Shown piece after piece: positions 1 to 9,363 of a stretch of DNA of 64,000 nucleotides. The notes under the pieces were generated by a model, which did no database searches, was not told the DNA's origin, and saw only the letters and a list, made by a program, of their open reading frames with translations. The translations under genes and the position numbers were made by a program. The DNA is from Nonomuraea sp. PA05. GTDB lineage: Bacteria; Actinomycetota; Actinomycetes; Streptosporangiales; Streptosporangiaceae. The DNA lies in contig NZ_VSEY01000048.1 in the NCBI RefSeq assembly GCF_008086045.1, positions 33,728 through 97,727 on the forward strand, read 5' to 3'. The stretch's first letter is position 1. The number at the start of each line of letters is the position of its first letter.

Positions 1-1
1 C

Positions 2-409
2 AACAAGGACGCGCTGATCAGGCTGCTGTGCTCGACGGCGGCGCAGCGCATGGAGCTGCCGCCGGACGACGGCTCACCCTGGCGCGACCAGCTCCGCGCC
101 CTGGGCCTGGCCTACCACCGCAACGCGGTGCAGCACCCGGCGATGTGGCGTCACCTGCACGACCACCCGGAGATCATCGCGGACCGGAAGCTGGTGCTCT
201 GGCAGACGCTCTACCGCATCCTGCGGCTGGCCGGGATCCCCGAGCCGGAGCTGCGGCGCACGAGCGACGTGCTGCACGCGTTCGTCACCGGCTTCGTGAT
301 CGCCGAGACCAAGGGGCACCTGCCGGCGGACGAGGCCGAGCGCGACTTCGACACGGCCATCCGGCTGATCATCGAAGGGCTGGCGGGACTGGCCGCGCAC
401 GCCGAATGA
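2..409 (+). CDS. TetR-family regulator, C-terminal part (5' end outside window)
   Basis: The frame is open from the first bases and starts with residues NKDALI, which look like the end of a TetR helix-turn-helix (the usual YxHFxNKDxLI segment). The DNA-binding domain therefore lies mostly to the left of the window. The remaining 135 residues are helical and resemble a TetR ligand-binding domain, with the dimer-helix-like stretch around HAFVTGFVIAETKG. Its stop codon at 407-409 directly abuts the stop codon of the convergent small gene. The family is likely. The ligand and targets cannot be told because the promoter side is missing. Confidence 0.7.
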   Translation, partial: NKDALIRLLCSTAAQRMELPPDDGSPWRDQLRALGLAYHRNAVQHPAMWRHLHDHPEIIADRKLVLWQTLYRILRLAGIPEPELRRTSDVLHAFVTGFVIAETKGHLPADEAERDFDTAIRLIIEGLAGLAAHAE

Positions 410-712
410 TCAGCCCGCCGCCTCCCAGACCGCCTCGAACGCCTCGGGGGTGATCTCGGTCAGCTCCCAGACCTCCAGCGGCTGGTCGGTCAGGAAGCCG
501 TACTCGTCCTGCAGATGCCGCCACCAGTAACGGCGGGCGTCGCGGTCGGCGCCCACCTCGACCTGCCGCACGGCCCACTGCTCGCGGTGGTCGCCCTCCA
601 CGCTCTCGAACAACCAGGCCCGCCCGTCCTCATCGCCCAGGTGCCAGTAGTGACGGGGCGCGTCGGACTCGGCGAGCTGCCGCACCAGCGGCTGGCGTAC
701 GTCTGGAACCAC
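410..712 (-). CDS. hypothetical protein, about 100 aa
   Basis: A short acidic soluble protein rich in W, E and D (for example RRYWWRHLQDEYGFLTDQP), with no signal peptide or membrane segment. The residue use is that of a real protein, and similar small proteins occur in actinomycetes with no assigned function. A GTG at 712 is the first start, but no clear ribosome site precedes it, so the start is uncertain. It lies 20 bases downstream of the beta-helix gene on the same strand and could be co-transcribed with it. I do not recognise a domain. Confidence 0.55.
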   Translation of the reverse strand: MVPDVRQPLVRQLAESDAPRHYWHLGDEDGRAWLFESVEGDHREQWAVRQVEVGADRDARRYWWRHLQDEYGFLTDQPLEVWELTEITPEAFEAVWEAAG

Positions 713-732
713 AGCGCAACTCTAGGGCGCGC

Positions 733-1983
733 TCAGTGCTGGTAGGCCCCGGAGTCCAGCGGACCGGCCAGCGACTTGCCCTTGACGTCCTTGCCGAACG
801 CCTTGCCGCCGTACCACTTCGGCGTCAGCGCGACCGCGCGCCCGAGCGCCGGGGAGCCCGGCCGCAGCCGCAGGTCGGTCCTGGAGACGAACTTCGGGTC
901 GGCCATCACGGACTTCGGCCCGAGCTTGAACCTGGCCGTGCGCCCCTGGTAGACGCTGCCGTCCTCGTCGGCGCCCGCGCCGTCCTCCCAGCCGGACTCG
1001 CCGCCGACCACGATGACGTTGTTGCGCAGCTTGAGGATGGACGGGGAGCAGCCGTCGTGGCAGGACCAGCCGATGGTGTCCCTGGCCGGCAGGTAGACGG
1101 AGTTGTGCACGGCGATCGTGCCCTTGACCGGGCCGACGATGTGCCGGGAGCCGCGGGTGATGAGGAAGGAGCCGCGGCTGCGGGAGGAGGTGACGACGTT
1201 GAAGGCGAACACGTTGCCGGTGGCGGTCTTGCCCTTCTGGGCGCCGAGCTCGGTGAACGTCTCGTTGTCCCTGGAGATGTTGTGGGTGACCCGGTTGCGG
1301 TCGCCGTTGAAGATCTCGACGGCGGCCCCGTCGGTGCCGTAGTCGGCGCTCTTGGCGAAGCTGCCGGAGATGGTGTTGCCGGTGACCACGTTGTCGTCGC
1401 CGTTGAGGAGCACGCCGAAGGCGCCGGAGTCGTTGTCGCCGCCGTCGTCGTTGACGCTCATCCGGTTGTTGCCGGTCAGGACGCTGTCGCGGATGGTGTT
1501 GCGCGAGCCGGAGGGAGTGACGAAGACGCCGGCGATGTTGCGGTCGGCCTTCACCCCGCTCAGCTCGTTGTTGTCGCCGTCGAGCTGGAAGCCGGCCCAG
1601 CGGCAGTTGGAGGCGTGCAGGCCGCTGATCGCCCAGTGGTTGCCCTTGACGACGACGCAGTCCTCCTCGGCGCCGCTGATCTTGGCGAGCGCGCCGCTGC
1701 CGTACGCCTTGACGGTGATGGGCTTGGCGGCGGTGCCGCTGGCCTCCAGCGTGAGCGGCCCGGCGAAGCTGCCGCCGCGCTTGACGGCGACGGTGTCGCC
1801 GGGCTTCAGCTCGGCGGCGGCCAGCTTCTCCAGGGACTTCCACGCGGTGCTCGCGCTGGTGCCCGCGGCGGCGTCGTCACCTGCTCGGGAGTCCACGTAG
1901 TAAGTGGTGCCCGCGGCGGCGAGGGCGGCGGACGGTACGGCAGGCAGGAGCGAGGCCAGGACGGCCACGGACAGCAACCTCAT
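733..1983 (-). CDS. secreted right-handed beta-helix repeat protein
   Basis: 416 residues. An N-terminal signal peptide (MRLLSVAVLASLLPAVPSA, cleavage near residue 23) precedes a YYVDSRAGDD start typical of DUF1565/pectate-lyase-like secreted proteins. The middle (about 60-330) consists of short beta-strand coils rich in N, G, V and D, such as NTISGS and NRVTHNISRDN, as in parallel beta-helix carbohydrate-active proteins. These usually bind or cleave acidic polysaccharides, but no lyase or hydrolase catalytic motif can be assigned by eye, so substrate and activity stay open. The gene is 58 bases downstream of the maltodextrin GH13 gene on the same strand and may be read through from it. Confidence 0.75.
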   Translation of the reverse strand: MRLLSVAVLASLLPAVPSAALAAAGTTYYVDSRAGDDAAAGTSASTAWKSLEKLAAAELKPGDTVAVKRGGSFAGPLTLEASGTAAKPITVKAYGSGALAKISGAEEDCVVVKGNHWAISGLHASNCRWAGFQLDGDNNELSGVKADRNIAGVFVTPSGSRNTIRDSVLTGNNRMSVNDDGGDNDSGAFGVLLNGDDNVVTGNTISGSFAKSADYGTDGAAVEIFNGDRNRVTHNISRDNETFTELGAQKGKTATGNVFAFNVVTSSRSRGSFLITRGSRHIVGPVKGTIAVHNSVYLPARDTIGWSCHDGCSPSILKLRNNVIVVGGESGWEDGAGADEDGSVYQGRTARFKLGPKSVMADPKFVSRTDLRLRPGSPALGRAVALTPKWYGGKAFGKDVKGKSLAGPLDSGAYQH

Positions 1984-2041
1984 ACGGGCACACCACTATC
2001 TAGTTGGGACGGGAGAGTCAGCAGAGGACACCGTAGCGTCA

Positions 2042-3820
2042 TCAGCGTGACAGGCGCCACATCCTCAGCGCAGGTCCCTCCCCCGGGATGACGTCCCCGT
2101 CCTGCGCGTTGTGGAGGCCGGTGGCGTGCGCGCCGATGGCGAGCGGCTCGCCGGGCGCGCGGCGCGCGGACACCAGGATCGTCTCCTCGTAGGTCTCGCG
2201 CGCGAACACCAGGCAGTCGGCGTCGGCGTGCAGCCAGCGCAGGCCGCCGTGGCGCAGGGCGGGCTCGGCCCTGCGCAGCCCGAACAGGTCGCGGTAGCCG
2301 GCCAGCGTGCCGGGGTCCTGGTCGGCGGGCCGGTTCCAGGGCATCGGGGTGCGGGAGTGCTCGCCGTTGACGCCGGTCAGGCCGTACTCGCTGCCGGCGA
2401 ACACCATGGGCGTGCCGGGCAGCGTGGCCTGGAGGCCGGCGGCGAGCAGGTGGCGCTCGCGGGAGCCGGTCACGGTGCGTACGCGGGGCGTGTCGTGCGA
2501 GTCGAGGAGCTGCCAGGAGTGCACGAGCGAGCGCCACGACATCTGCGAGGCGAACGAGCGGAACCCGGCCAGCGCGGCGGTGCCGTCACGCTCGGGCACG
2601 CCGCCCGGCACGCCGAGGAAGTGCTCCAGATCGCAGCCGGGGCCGCGCAGCCAGGCCCACACGGGGCGGGTGAAGCCGCCGTAGTTCATGGTGCCCTGCC
2701 AGCCGTCGCGGTCGAGGTCGCGGGTGGCGTCGTGGTTGTGCTCGGCGATGAAGGCGTACTCGGGGCCGACCTCGGCGCGCAGCAGGGCGGCGACCTCGGC
2801 GGCGTAGTCGTCGGCGGCGCGCCTGCCGGTCATGTTGGCCACGTCCACGCGCCAGCCGTCGAACGGGCCGAGCCACTTCTTCAGCACCGCCGTCATGGCG
2901 GCGCGCACCAGGTCGCTGCCCCAGTTGAGCTTGGGCAGCGTCTTGAAGCCCCACCAGGCCTCGTAGTCGCCGGTCACCGGGTCGAAGTAGAACATCTCGC
3001 GTTCGGGCGCGTGCACGTCGGAGACGGCCGCGGTGAACCATTCGTGCGTGTCGCCGGTGTGGTTGGTGGTGATGTCGCCGAGCAGCCGCATGCCGCGCGC
3101 GTGCAGCGCGCCCGACAGGCGGTGCAGCGCCTCGTCGCCGCCGAGCAGCGGGTCCACGTGCTCGAACGTGGAGGCGTTGTAGCGGTGGTTGGAGCGGGCC
3201 GGGAAGATCGGGGTGAGGTAGACGGTGTCGGCGCCGAGGCTCTGGATGTGGTCGATCCGCCCGGCGATGCCGTCGAGGTCGCCGCCGTAGAACTGCTCGG
3301 CGGTGCCGGGCCCGGCCGGGATCACCGGGTCGCGGTCCCAGTCGCGGGGCAACGCCCAGTCGGGCAGCTCGCCCATGGGCTGCGAGCGGTCGAAGCGGTC
3401 CGGGAAGATCTGGTAGACGATCGCGTCGGACATCCACTCCGGCGGGGCCTGGTGGCAGACGAGGCGGAAGTCGCCGGCGTCGGTGAGGTCGTGCGCGGCG
3501 AGCCCCGCCGCGGTCAGCCAGCGCTGACCGCCCGTGGTGTGCAGCAGGAAGCGGTACGGGGTGACGGGGTTGACCGCGGTGATCTCGGCCCGCCACCAGA
3601 CGTCGCTCCGGCCGTACCCGCCGGCGTTCCCGCGGCCGTCCACCGCGGCCTCGAAGTAGCGCGGCTCGCCGTCGTGCACCGCGCGCACGTGCACGGCGGT
3701 GACGCCGGCGGCCAGCGGCGCGCGCAGCCACAGCGTGACGCGCGCGCCGAGCTCGGGCCGCTGGTCGGAGACATACAGAGCCGAGCCGTCATGGTGCGGC
3801 TCCCCCACGAATCGCAGCAC
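2042..3820 (-). CDS. GH13 cyclomaltodextrinase/neopullulanase-like glycosidase
   Basis: 592 residues. An N-terminal beta-rich domain (about 1-120, CBM34-like) is followed by a GH13 barrel from SDAIVYQIFPDRF. Catalytic residues are visible: the nucleophile Asp in GWRVDVANM (about 324), the acid Glu in FIAEHNHD (about 359) and the third Asp in LLDSHDTPRV (about 443). No signal peptide is seen, so it should cleave imported maltodextrins or cyclodextrins in the cytoplasm. GTG 3820 is chosen because AAGGGA lies about 8 bases upstream and malG ends only 5 bases away; the frame stays open further upstream, but that part is a shadow of malG. Last gene of the malEFG operon. Exact specificity among GH13 subfamilies is uncertain. 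Confidence 0.85.
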   Translation of the reverse strand: MLRFVGEPHHDGSALYVSDQRPELGARVTLWLRAPLAAGVTAVHVRAVHDGEPRYFEAAVDGRGNAGGYGRSDVWWRAEITAVNPVTPYRFLLHTTGGQRWLTAAGLAAHDLTDAGDFRLVCHQAPPEWMSDAIVYQIFPDRFDRSQPMGELPDWALPRDWDRDPVIPAGPGTAEQFYGGDLDGIAGRIDHIQSLGADTVYLTPIFPARSNHRYNASTFEHVDPLLGGDEALHRLSGALHARGMRLLGDITTNHTGDTHEWFTAAVSDVHAPEREMFYFDPVTGDYEAWWGFKTLPKLNWGSDLVRAAMTAVLKKWLGPFDGWRVDVANMTGRRAADDYAAEVAALLRAEVGPEYAFIAEHNHDATRDLDRDGWQGTMNYGGFTRPVWAWLRGPGCDLEHFLGVPGGVPERDGTAALAGFRSFASQMSWRSLVHSWQLLDSHDTPRVRTVTGSRERHLLAAGLQATLPGTPMVFAGSEYGLTGVNGEHSRTPMPWNRPADQDPGTLAGYRDLFGLRRAEPALRHGGLRWLHADADCLVFARETYEETILVSARRAPGEPLAIGAHATGLHNAQDGDVIPGEGPALRMWRLSR

Positions 3821-3825
3821 TGCAC

Positions 3826-4659
3826 CTATCCCTTGACTGCTCCGGCGGTCAGGCCGGAGACGATGTACTTCTGCAACCAGAGGAACACACCGACCGTGGG
3901 AACGGCGGTAATGAGCGTGCCGGCGGCGAACATGCCGAAGTTGGCGTTGCGGTGGTCGCCGGCGATCATGCCGAACATGCCGACGGCGAGTGTCTTGCTG
4001 CCGGGGTCGCGCAGGAACACGTTGGCCATCAGGAACTCGCTCATGATGCCGATGAACGCCAGCAGCGCCGTGACCGCGAGGATCGGCGTGACCAGCGGCA
4101 TGATGACCCGCCAGAAGATCTGCGCGTGCGTGGCGCCGTCCACGGTGGCGGCCTCGTCCAGCTCCTTGGGCACCGTGTCGAGGAAGCCCTTCATCAGCCA
4201 GGTGTTCACGCCGAGCGCGCCGCCGAGGTAGAGCAGCAGCAGCCCCCACACGGTGTTGAAGCCGAAGGCGGGATACAGCTCGGTCACCTCGGTGAAGATC
4301 ATGAAGATCGTCACGATGGCCAGGAACTGCGGGAACATCTGGATGAGCAGCAGCGCCAGCATGCCGACCCGGCGGCCGGCGAAGCGCATGCGGCTGAAGG
4401 CGTACGCGGCGAACATCGACAGCAGCAGGCTCGCGAACGACGACACCAGCGCGATGAACACCGAGTTGAAGAACCACTGGCCGAACGGGTAGGTGTCGGA
4501 GGTCAGCAGGTTGGCGAAGTTGTTCAGGCTCGCGCCGGTGGGCAGCAGCTCGGTGGAGGCCAGCGTGCCCATCGGGTTGATCGCGGCCGAGACCACGAAC
4601 AGGATCGGGAACACCGCGAACGCGCACACGACGAGCACGAAGACGTGCCGGAGCGTCAT
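3826..4659 (-). CDS. malG: maltodextrin ABC transporter permease MalG
   Basis: 277 residues, six predicted membrane segments beginning with HVFVLVVCAFAVFPILFVV. The EAA loop that contacts the ATPase is visible as LDEAATVDGATHAQIFWRVI. It forms the import channel with MalF for maltose and maltodextrins delivered by MalE. The start ATG lies two bases after the malF stop, giving tight translational coupling. No ATPase gene is present in the operon. In actinomycetes a shared MsiK-type ATPase encoded elsewhere normally powers such importers, so that is expected here. Confidence 0.9.
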   Translation of the reverse strand: MTLRHVFVLVVCAFAVFPILFVVSAAINPMGTLASTELLPTGASLNNFANLLTSDTYPFGQWFFNSVFIALVSSFASLLLSMFAAYAFSRMRFAGRRVGMLALLLIQMFPQFLAIVTIFMIFTEVTELYPAFGFNTVWGLLLLYLGGALGVNTWLMKGFLDTVPKELDEAATVDGATHAQIFWRVIMPLVTPILAVTALLAFIGIMSEFLMANVFLRDPGSKTLAVGMFGMIAGDHRNANFGMFAAGTLITAVPTVGVFLWLQKYIVSGLTAGAVKG

Positions 4660-4661
4660 CC

Positions 4662-6230
4662 TCACGCGTAGACCTCCTCCTGCTTGCGGGTGCGGCGGAA
4701 CGCCACGGCCGAGATGACGGCCACGATGGCGAAGATGAACACGGAGATGGCCGCCGCGAAGCCGAACTGCGCGCCGCCCGCGCCGAACGCCAGCCTGAAG
4801 GTGTAGGTGATGAGCAGGTCGGTGCCGCCCACCTGCGGGCTGTCGGCGGGGAACGGGCCGCCGTCGGTGGTCAGCGCGATGGCGTTGTAGTTGTTGAAGT
4901 TGAACGCGAACGCCGAGATCAGCAGCGGCGTGAGCGCGACGAGCAGCAGCGGCAGCGTCACCCGGCGGAACGCCTTGAACGGCGTGGCCCCGTCGATGGA
5001 GGCGGCCTCGGTCAGCTCGCGCGGGATGGCCTGCAGCGCGCCGGTGGTGACGAGGAACATGTACGGGAAGCCGAGCCAGATGTTGACCAGGATGACGCCG
5101 AGCCTGGCGGTGCCCGTCTGGCCGAGCCAGTCGATCTCGGCGCCGAGGAGCTGGTTGATCAGGCCGAAGTCGCGGTTGAACATGTCGCGCCAGACCAGCA
5201 GCATGGCGAAGGCGGGCATCGCGTACGGCAGGATCAGCACGATCCGGTAGAACCTGGTGCCGCGCATGCGCGGGTGGTGCAGCGCGAGCGCGACGCCCAT
5301 GCCGAGCGTGAAGCAGCCGATCACGGAGGCCAGGGCGAACAGCAGGTTCCAGCCCAGGACGCCCGCGAAGTGGCCGGAGATCGTGGGGTTGGTCAGCACC
5401 CGGGCGAAGTTGTCCAGGCCGACGTTGACCTGCCAGCCCTGCGCCAGGTGCTCGCCCCTGGCGTTGACGAAGTACCCCTGGCTCTCGTCGGCGGTCCAGG
5501 TGTCGCCGTTGCCGCGCACGCAGTCGCAGGCGGCGTCGTAGACCAGGGCGGCCTTGCCCTCGACGGCGCGGCTGAGCCCGTTGGCCTTGATCACGCCGCC
5601 TGCGGTCGGCACGGCCAGCGCGGTGACCTCCTGGCCGCGCGCGGCGGCCTCGGGCGCCTTGAGCACGGTCAGGCCGGGCGCGGTGAGCACCTTGCCGGTG
5701 ACGCCGACCTGGGCGCCGGTGAGCGGGGCCAGCCCGTCGGCGGTGCCCAGCGAGACCTGCTTGGTCGCCGGGTCCACCAGCAGGAACACCAGTTCCTCGC
5801 CGCGCAGCGCGACGGACAGGGTGTACTCGGGCGAGCCGGGCTGCTGGCGGACGGAGCCGGTCTCGATGGCGGTGACGGCGGCGGCCTTGTCGCCGCGATG
5901 CCCGTCGCCGAAGTTCGTGAACGCGGTGGTCACCGTGTAGACCACGGGGAACACCTGGAAGGCGAGCAGGAAGACGGTGCCGGGCACGAGGTACTTGGCC
6001 GGGATGTGACGCCGGGTCAGGTAGAGCCAGGCGATGGCCGCGCTCACGCCGGCGAGCAGCCCGAGCGCGACCCACGACCCGGTGGCGACCAGCGGCGGCA
6101 CGGCGTAGAGCAGGATCGCGGCCGCCACGGCGAGCACCGCGATCCTGCTCACCACGAACGCCGTGGTGATCTCCCGGCGGGGCCGCTCCCGCACCTCGGC
6201 GGGAGCGGCCTGACGCACGTCGAGAGCCAT
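4662..6230 (-). CDS. malF: maltodextrin ABC transporter permease MalF
   Basis: 522 residues, much longer than MalG because of an extra N-terminal hydrophobic pair and a large extracytoplasmic loop (about residues 95-265) between membrane segments, the counterpart of the E. coli MalF P2 loop that contacts the binding protein. The EAA motif TEAASIDGATPFKAFRRVTL identifies the ATPase-docking loop near residue 400. ATG 6230 lies four bases after the malE stop. Partner of MalG in the import channel. Confidence 0.92.
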   Translation of the reverse strand: MALDVRQAAPAEVRERPRREITTAFVVSRIAVLAVAAAILLYAVPPLVATGSWVALGLLAGVSAAIAWLYLTRRHIPAKYLVPGTVFLLAFQVFPVVYTVTTAFTNFGDGHRGDKAAAVTAIETGSVRQQPGSPEYTLSVALRGEELVFLLVDPATKQVSLGTADGLAPLTGAQVGVTGKVLTAPGLTVLKAPEAAARGQEVTALAVPTAGGVIKANGLSRAVEGKAALVYDAACDCVRGNGDTWTADESQGYFVNARGEHLAQGWQVNVGLDNFARVLTNPTISGHFAGVLGWNLLFALASVIGCFTLGMGVALALHHPRMRGTRFYRIVLILPYAMPAFAMLLVWRDMFNRDFGLINQLLGAEIDWLGQTGTARLGVILVNIWLGFPYMFLVTTGALQAIPRELTEAASIDGATPFKAFRRVTLPLLLVALTPLLISAFAFNFNNYNAIALTTDGGPFPADSPQVGGTDLLITYTFRLAFGAGGAQFGFAAAISVFIFAIVAVISAVAFRRTRKQEEVYA

Positions 6231-6234
6231 GTCG

Positions 6235-7506
6235 TCAGTTCTTGAGCGAGCCGTCGATGGCCTTCTGCGCCGCCGTGGCGGCCTTGGCCGCGTCGCCGCC
6301 CTTGACCACGGCGTTCTCGGCGATGCCGAACGGCTCCCAGATGGCGGCCATCTCGGGGATGGCGGGCATCGGCATGCCGTCCTTGCCTGCGTCGAGGAAC
6401 TTGACGGCGTCGGGGTCGCTCGCCTTGACCTCCTCCAGCGCGGCGGTCAGCGCCGGGGGACGCGGGTCGGCGTCGTAGAGCGCCTTGGCGACGTCCTTGT
6501 TGGTCACGTAGTTGGCGACGAACTCCTGGGCCAGGGCCTTGTTCTTGCCCTTGGAGGCGACGAAGAAGCTCTGCACGCCGACGAACGGGGTGGCGGGCTT
6601 GCCGTCCTTGAACGCGGGGACGGCGCTGATGTCGTACTTGACGCCGGCCTTCTTGACCTCGCCGGTGGCCCACGGGCCGGAGACGAGGTAGGCGCACTTG
6701 CCGCCGGCGAAGTTGACGATGTAGTTCTCGTTGGTCAGCGAGGTGCGCAGCGCGCCGTCGCCCTTCTCGCCGAGCTCCTTGAGCTTGCCGAACGCCTTGA
6801 TCGAGTCGTCGGAGCCGAGCAGCACCTGCTTGGGGTCGGGGTCGCCGGAGGCGGTGGCGCCGAACAGCGCGCCGCCGCCGGACGCGAAGATCGGGTAGAT
6901 GTGGAAGGCGTCGCCCTTCTGGCCGACGGGGATGCAGAGCACCTCCTTGACCTTGCCGGCCTCCTTGAGCTCCTTGCCCTTGGCGATCATCTCCTCGATG
7001 GTGGCGGGCGCGTCGGGGGCGAGGTCGGTGTTGCGGATCAGGGCGATGTTCTCCAGCGCGTACGGGGCTCCGTAGATCTGCCCGTTGAACGTCACGGCCT
7101 GGATGGCCTTGGGGGAGAACGACGCCTTCTGCTCCTCGGTGAGGGTGACCGGGTCGATGGCGCCGTTCTGCACCAGGTTGCCGATCCAGTCGTGCGCGCC
7201 GATCACGATGTCCGGGCCGCTGCCCTGCTGGGAGGCGGTCAGGAAGGTCATCTGGTTGTCCTTGCTGATCTCCTTCACCTCGACGCTCACGCCGTTCTCG
7301 GTGCCGAACTGCTCGGCGAAGGGCTGCAGTGGCTTGACCCGCAGCGGGTCGGCCCAGATCACGAGCGTGCCGCCGCCGGCGGCCGCCGAGGCCGGGGCGG
7401 ACGTGCCCGGCGCCGCCGCCGGCTCAGCCGACGGGGAACTTCCGCACGCTGTCGCGGCGAACGCCAGGGTCGCGAGTGCTGCCACTCCCAGAGCCCGCAT
7501 GCGCAT
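6235..7506 (-). CDS. malE: maltodextrin-binding lipoprotein MalE
   Basis: 423 residues. The signal peptide ends in a lipobox (FAATACGSS), so the mature protein is tethered to the membrane by a lipidated Cys. The rest is a family 1 solute-binding protein with typical segments TLVIWADP near the N terminus and VSGPWATGEVKKAG in the C-terminal half. It captures extracellular maltose or maltodextrins for MalFG. AGGAGG sits 6 bases before ATG 7506. First gene of the operon; the region upstream carries GCAAG/CTTGC half-sites that could bind a MalR-type LacI regulator. No such regulator gene is adjacent. Confidence 0.93.
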   Translation of the reverse strand: MRMRALGVAALATLAFAATACGSSPSAEPAAAPGTSAPASAAAGGGTLVIWADPLRVKPLQPFAEQFGTENGVSVEVKEISKDNQMTFLTASQQGSGPDIVIGAHDWIGNLVQNGAIDPVTLTEEQKASFSPKAIQAVTFNGQIYGAPYALENIALIRNTDLAPDAPATIEEMIAKGKELKEAGKVKEVLCIPVGQKGDAFHIYPIFASGGGALFGATASGDPDPKQVLLGSDDSIKAFGKLKELGEKGDGALRTSLTNENYIVNFAGGKCAYLVSGPWATGEVKKAGVKYDISAVPAFKDGKPATPFVGVQSFFVASKGKNKALAQEFVANYVTNKDVAKALYDADPRPPALTAALEEVKASDPDAVKFLDAGKDGMPMPAIPEMAAIWEPFGIAENAVVKGGDAAKAATAAQKAIDGSLKN

Positions 7507-7596
7507 GGAGGACCTCCTGAGGTCACCGAGGAAAGGGCGGCGCCACGGGCGCCGCCGCCAGGGAAGAAAGCTTGAACGTTTCCGGGACGTTAGCGG

Positions 7597-7630
7597 CTCT
7601 TTGCAAGAATTGGAAGAACTTGCGAAAGAG
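7597..7630. promoter_or_regulatory. putative maltose-regulator operator in the malE/aglA divergent region
   Basis: An imperfect inverted repeat with arms CTCTTTGCAAG (7597-7607) and CTTGCGAAAGAG (7619-7630), differing by one inserted G. Further CTTGC/GCAAC-like half-sites occur at about 7704-7725 (CCGCAACTTTCCGAAACTTG). Streptomyces MalR operators contain GCAAG/CTTGC-type repeats, and the position between malE and the alpha-glucosidase gene suits joint control. Binding is inferred, not shown. Confidence 0.5.
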
Positions 7631-7790
7631 CGTTACCTGATCCACATCCGGTGCACCCCGTCTGACCTCGTGACCGAGTGCCCATACCCTGAAGGACGCG
7701 GTCCGCAACTTTCCGAAACTTGCGCTTGACCGTTCACCGGTGATCGCGACATCGTTGACCGGAACATCATCGCCCGGGGGAAGGACAACC

Positions 7791-9284
7791 ATGCTCGGCA
7801 ACGACGACTGGTGGCGTGACGCCGTCGTTTACCAGGTGTATCCGCGCAGCTTCGCCGACGCGAACGGCGACGGCATGGGCGACCTGGAAGGCGTCCGTCA
7901 GCACCTGGGGTACCTCTCCCGGCTCGGCGTGGACGCCATCTGGCTGAGCCCCTTCTACACCTCCCCCATGGCCGACGGCGGCTACGACGTGGCCGACTAC
8001 CGCGACGTGGACCCGATGTTCGGCACGCTCGCCGACTTCGACGCGCTCATCACCGAGGCGCACGACCTGGGCATCAGGGTCATCGTCGACCTGGTGCCGA
8101 ACCACTCCTCCGACCAGCACCCCTGGTTCAAGGCCGGGCTGCGCGACCGGTACGTCTTCCGCGACAAGCCCAACGACTGGGAGTCCATCTTCGGCGGGCC
8201 CGCGTGGACCCAGGTCGAGGACGGGCAGTGGTACCTGCACCTGTTCGCCCCCGAGCAGCCGGACCTCAACTGGGACAACCCCGAGGTGCGCGCGGAGTTC
8301 CGTGACATCCTGCGCTTCTGGCTCGACCGGGGCGTGGACGGCTTCCGCGTGGACGTCGCACACGGCATGATCAAGGCCGACGGGCTGCCGGACGTGGGCC
8401 AGAAGGACGGCCCGCAGGCCGAGATGCTGGGCGACGAGCAGGTGCCGTACTTCGACCAGGACGGCGTGCACGACATCTACCGCGAGTGGCGGCCGATCCT
8501 CGACTCCTACCCCGGCGGGCGCATGGCGGTGGCCGAGGCGTGGGTGTCCTCGCCCGAGCGGCTGGCCCGGTACGTGGGGCCTGACGAGCTGCACCAGGCG
8601 TTCAACTTCGAGTTCATGATGGCGGACTTCCACGCCAAGTCGTTCCGTACCGTGATCGAGAAGTCGCTGCGGGAGGCCGACCTGGTCGGCGCGCCCACCA
8701 CCTGGGTGCTGTCCAACCACGACAAGCCGCGCCACGTCACCCGGCACGGCAGCCTCGCGCGCGCCCGCGCGGCCACCCTGCTCATGCTGGCCCTGCCCGG
8801 CTCGGCCTACCTCTACAACGGCGAGGAGCTGGGCCTGCCCGAGGTGCTCGACCTGCCGGACGAACTGCGCCAGGACCCCGCGTTCCTGCGCAGGGGCGAG
8901 AGCCGCGACGGCTGCCGGGTGCCGCTGCCCTGGACGGCCGGCGGCGACCTCGGCTGGCGCGACCCGTGGCTGCCGATCCCGGCCGGGTGGGCGGAGCTGT
9001 CGGCCGAGGCCCAGGAGGACGACCCCGCCTCGACGCTGAACCTGTACCGGGCCGCGCTGAAGCTGCGCAGGCAGCACCCGGCGCTCGGCGGCGGCACGCT
9101 GGCGTGGCTCGACTCGCCCAAGGACGTGCTGATCATCGAGCGTGACCCGGGGCTGGTCGTGGTGCTCAACACCGGCGAGGAGCCGGTGCGCCTCGACCTC
9201 GCCGGCGAGGTGCTGCTGGCGAGCGGCCCGCTGCCCGCCGACGGCACGATCCCGCCGGACACCACGGTGTGGCTCCAGCGCTGA
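7791..9284 (+). CDS. aglA: GH13 alpha-glucosidase
   Basis: 497 residues, cytoplasmic, starting with the GH13 signature WWRDAVVYQVYPRSFADANG. Catalytic residues: nucleophile Asp about 188 in GFRVDVAHG, acid Glu about 249 in AVAEAWV, and Asp about 311 in LSNHDKPR. This is the oligo-1,6-glucosidase/alpha-glucosidase group, which releases glucose from maltose and short maltodextrins. ATG 7791 has a GGGGGAAGGA ribosome site 6 bases upstream; an in-frame start at 7740 has none. It is divergent from malEFG, as in the Streptomyces aglA-malEFG arrangement, so imported maltodextrins would be degraded by this enzyme and the operon's own GH13. Confidence 0.88.
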   Translation: MLGNDDWWRDAVVYQVYPRSFADANGDGMGDLEGVRQHLGYLSRLGVDAIWLSPFYTSPMADGGYDVADYRDVDPMFGTLADFDALITEAHDLGIRVIVDLVPNHSSDQHPWFKAGLRDRYVFRDKPNDWESIFGGPAWTQVEDGQWYLHLFAPEQPDLNWDNPEVRAEFRDILRFWLDRGVDGFRVDVAHGMIKADGLPDVGQKDGPQAEMLGDEQVPYFDQDGVHDIYREWRPILDSYPGGRMAVAEAWVSSPERLARYVGPDELHQAFNFEFMMADFHAKSFRTVIEKSLREADLVGAPTTWVLSNHDKPRHVTRHGSLARARAATLLMLALPGSAYLYNGEELGLPEVLDLPDELRQDPAFLRRGESRDGCRVPLPWTAGGDLGWRDPWLPIPAGWAELSAEAQEDDPASTLNLYRAALKLRRQHPALGGGTLAWLDSPKDVLIIERDPGLVVVLNTGEEPVRLDLAGEVLLASGPLPADGTIPPDTTVWLQR

Positions 9285-9363
9285 CTCTCCATTGCTGGCG
9301 GATTGGCGAAACCTTTCCCCTTACGGGGCAATTGTCAATAGTCACGCTCGGTAGCCTCGTGGG

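Noticed and set aside
2042..4627. One 861-residue frame that looks like a MalG-GH13 fusion
   Set aside because: Its first part is out of frame with malG and codes no permease. MalG ends at 3826 in another frame and the GH13 gene starts at GTG 3820 with its own ribosome site.
7507..7790. CebR-type box in the maltose region
   Set aside because: No TGGGAGCGCTCCCA or near match occurs there; the half-sites are CTTGC/GCAAG.
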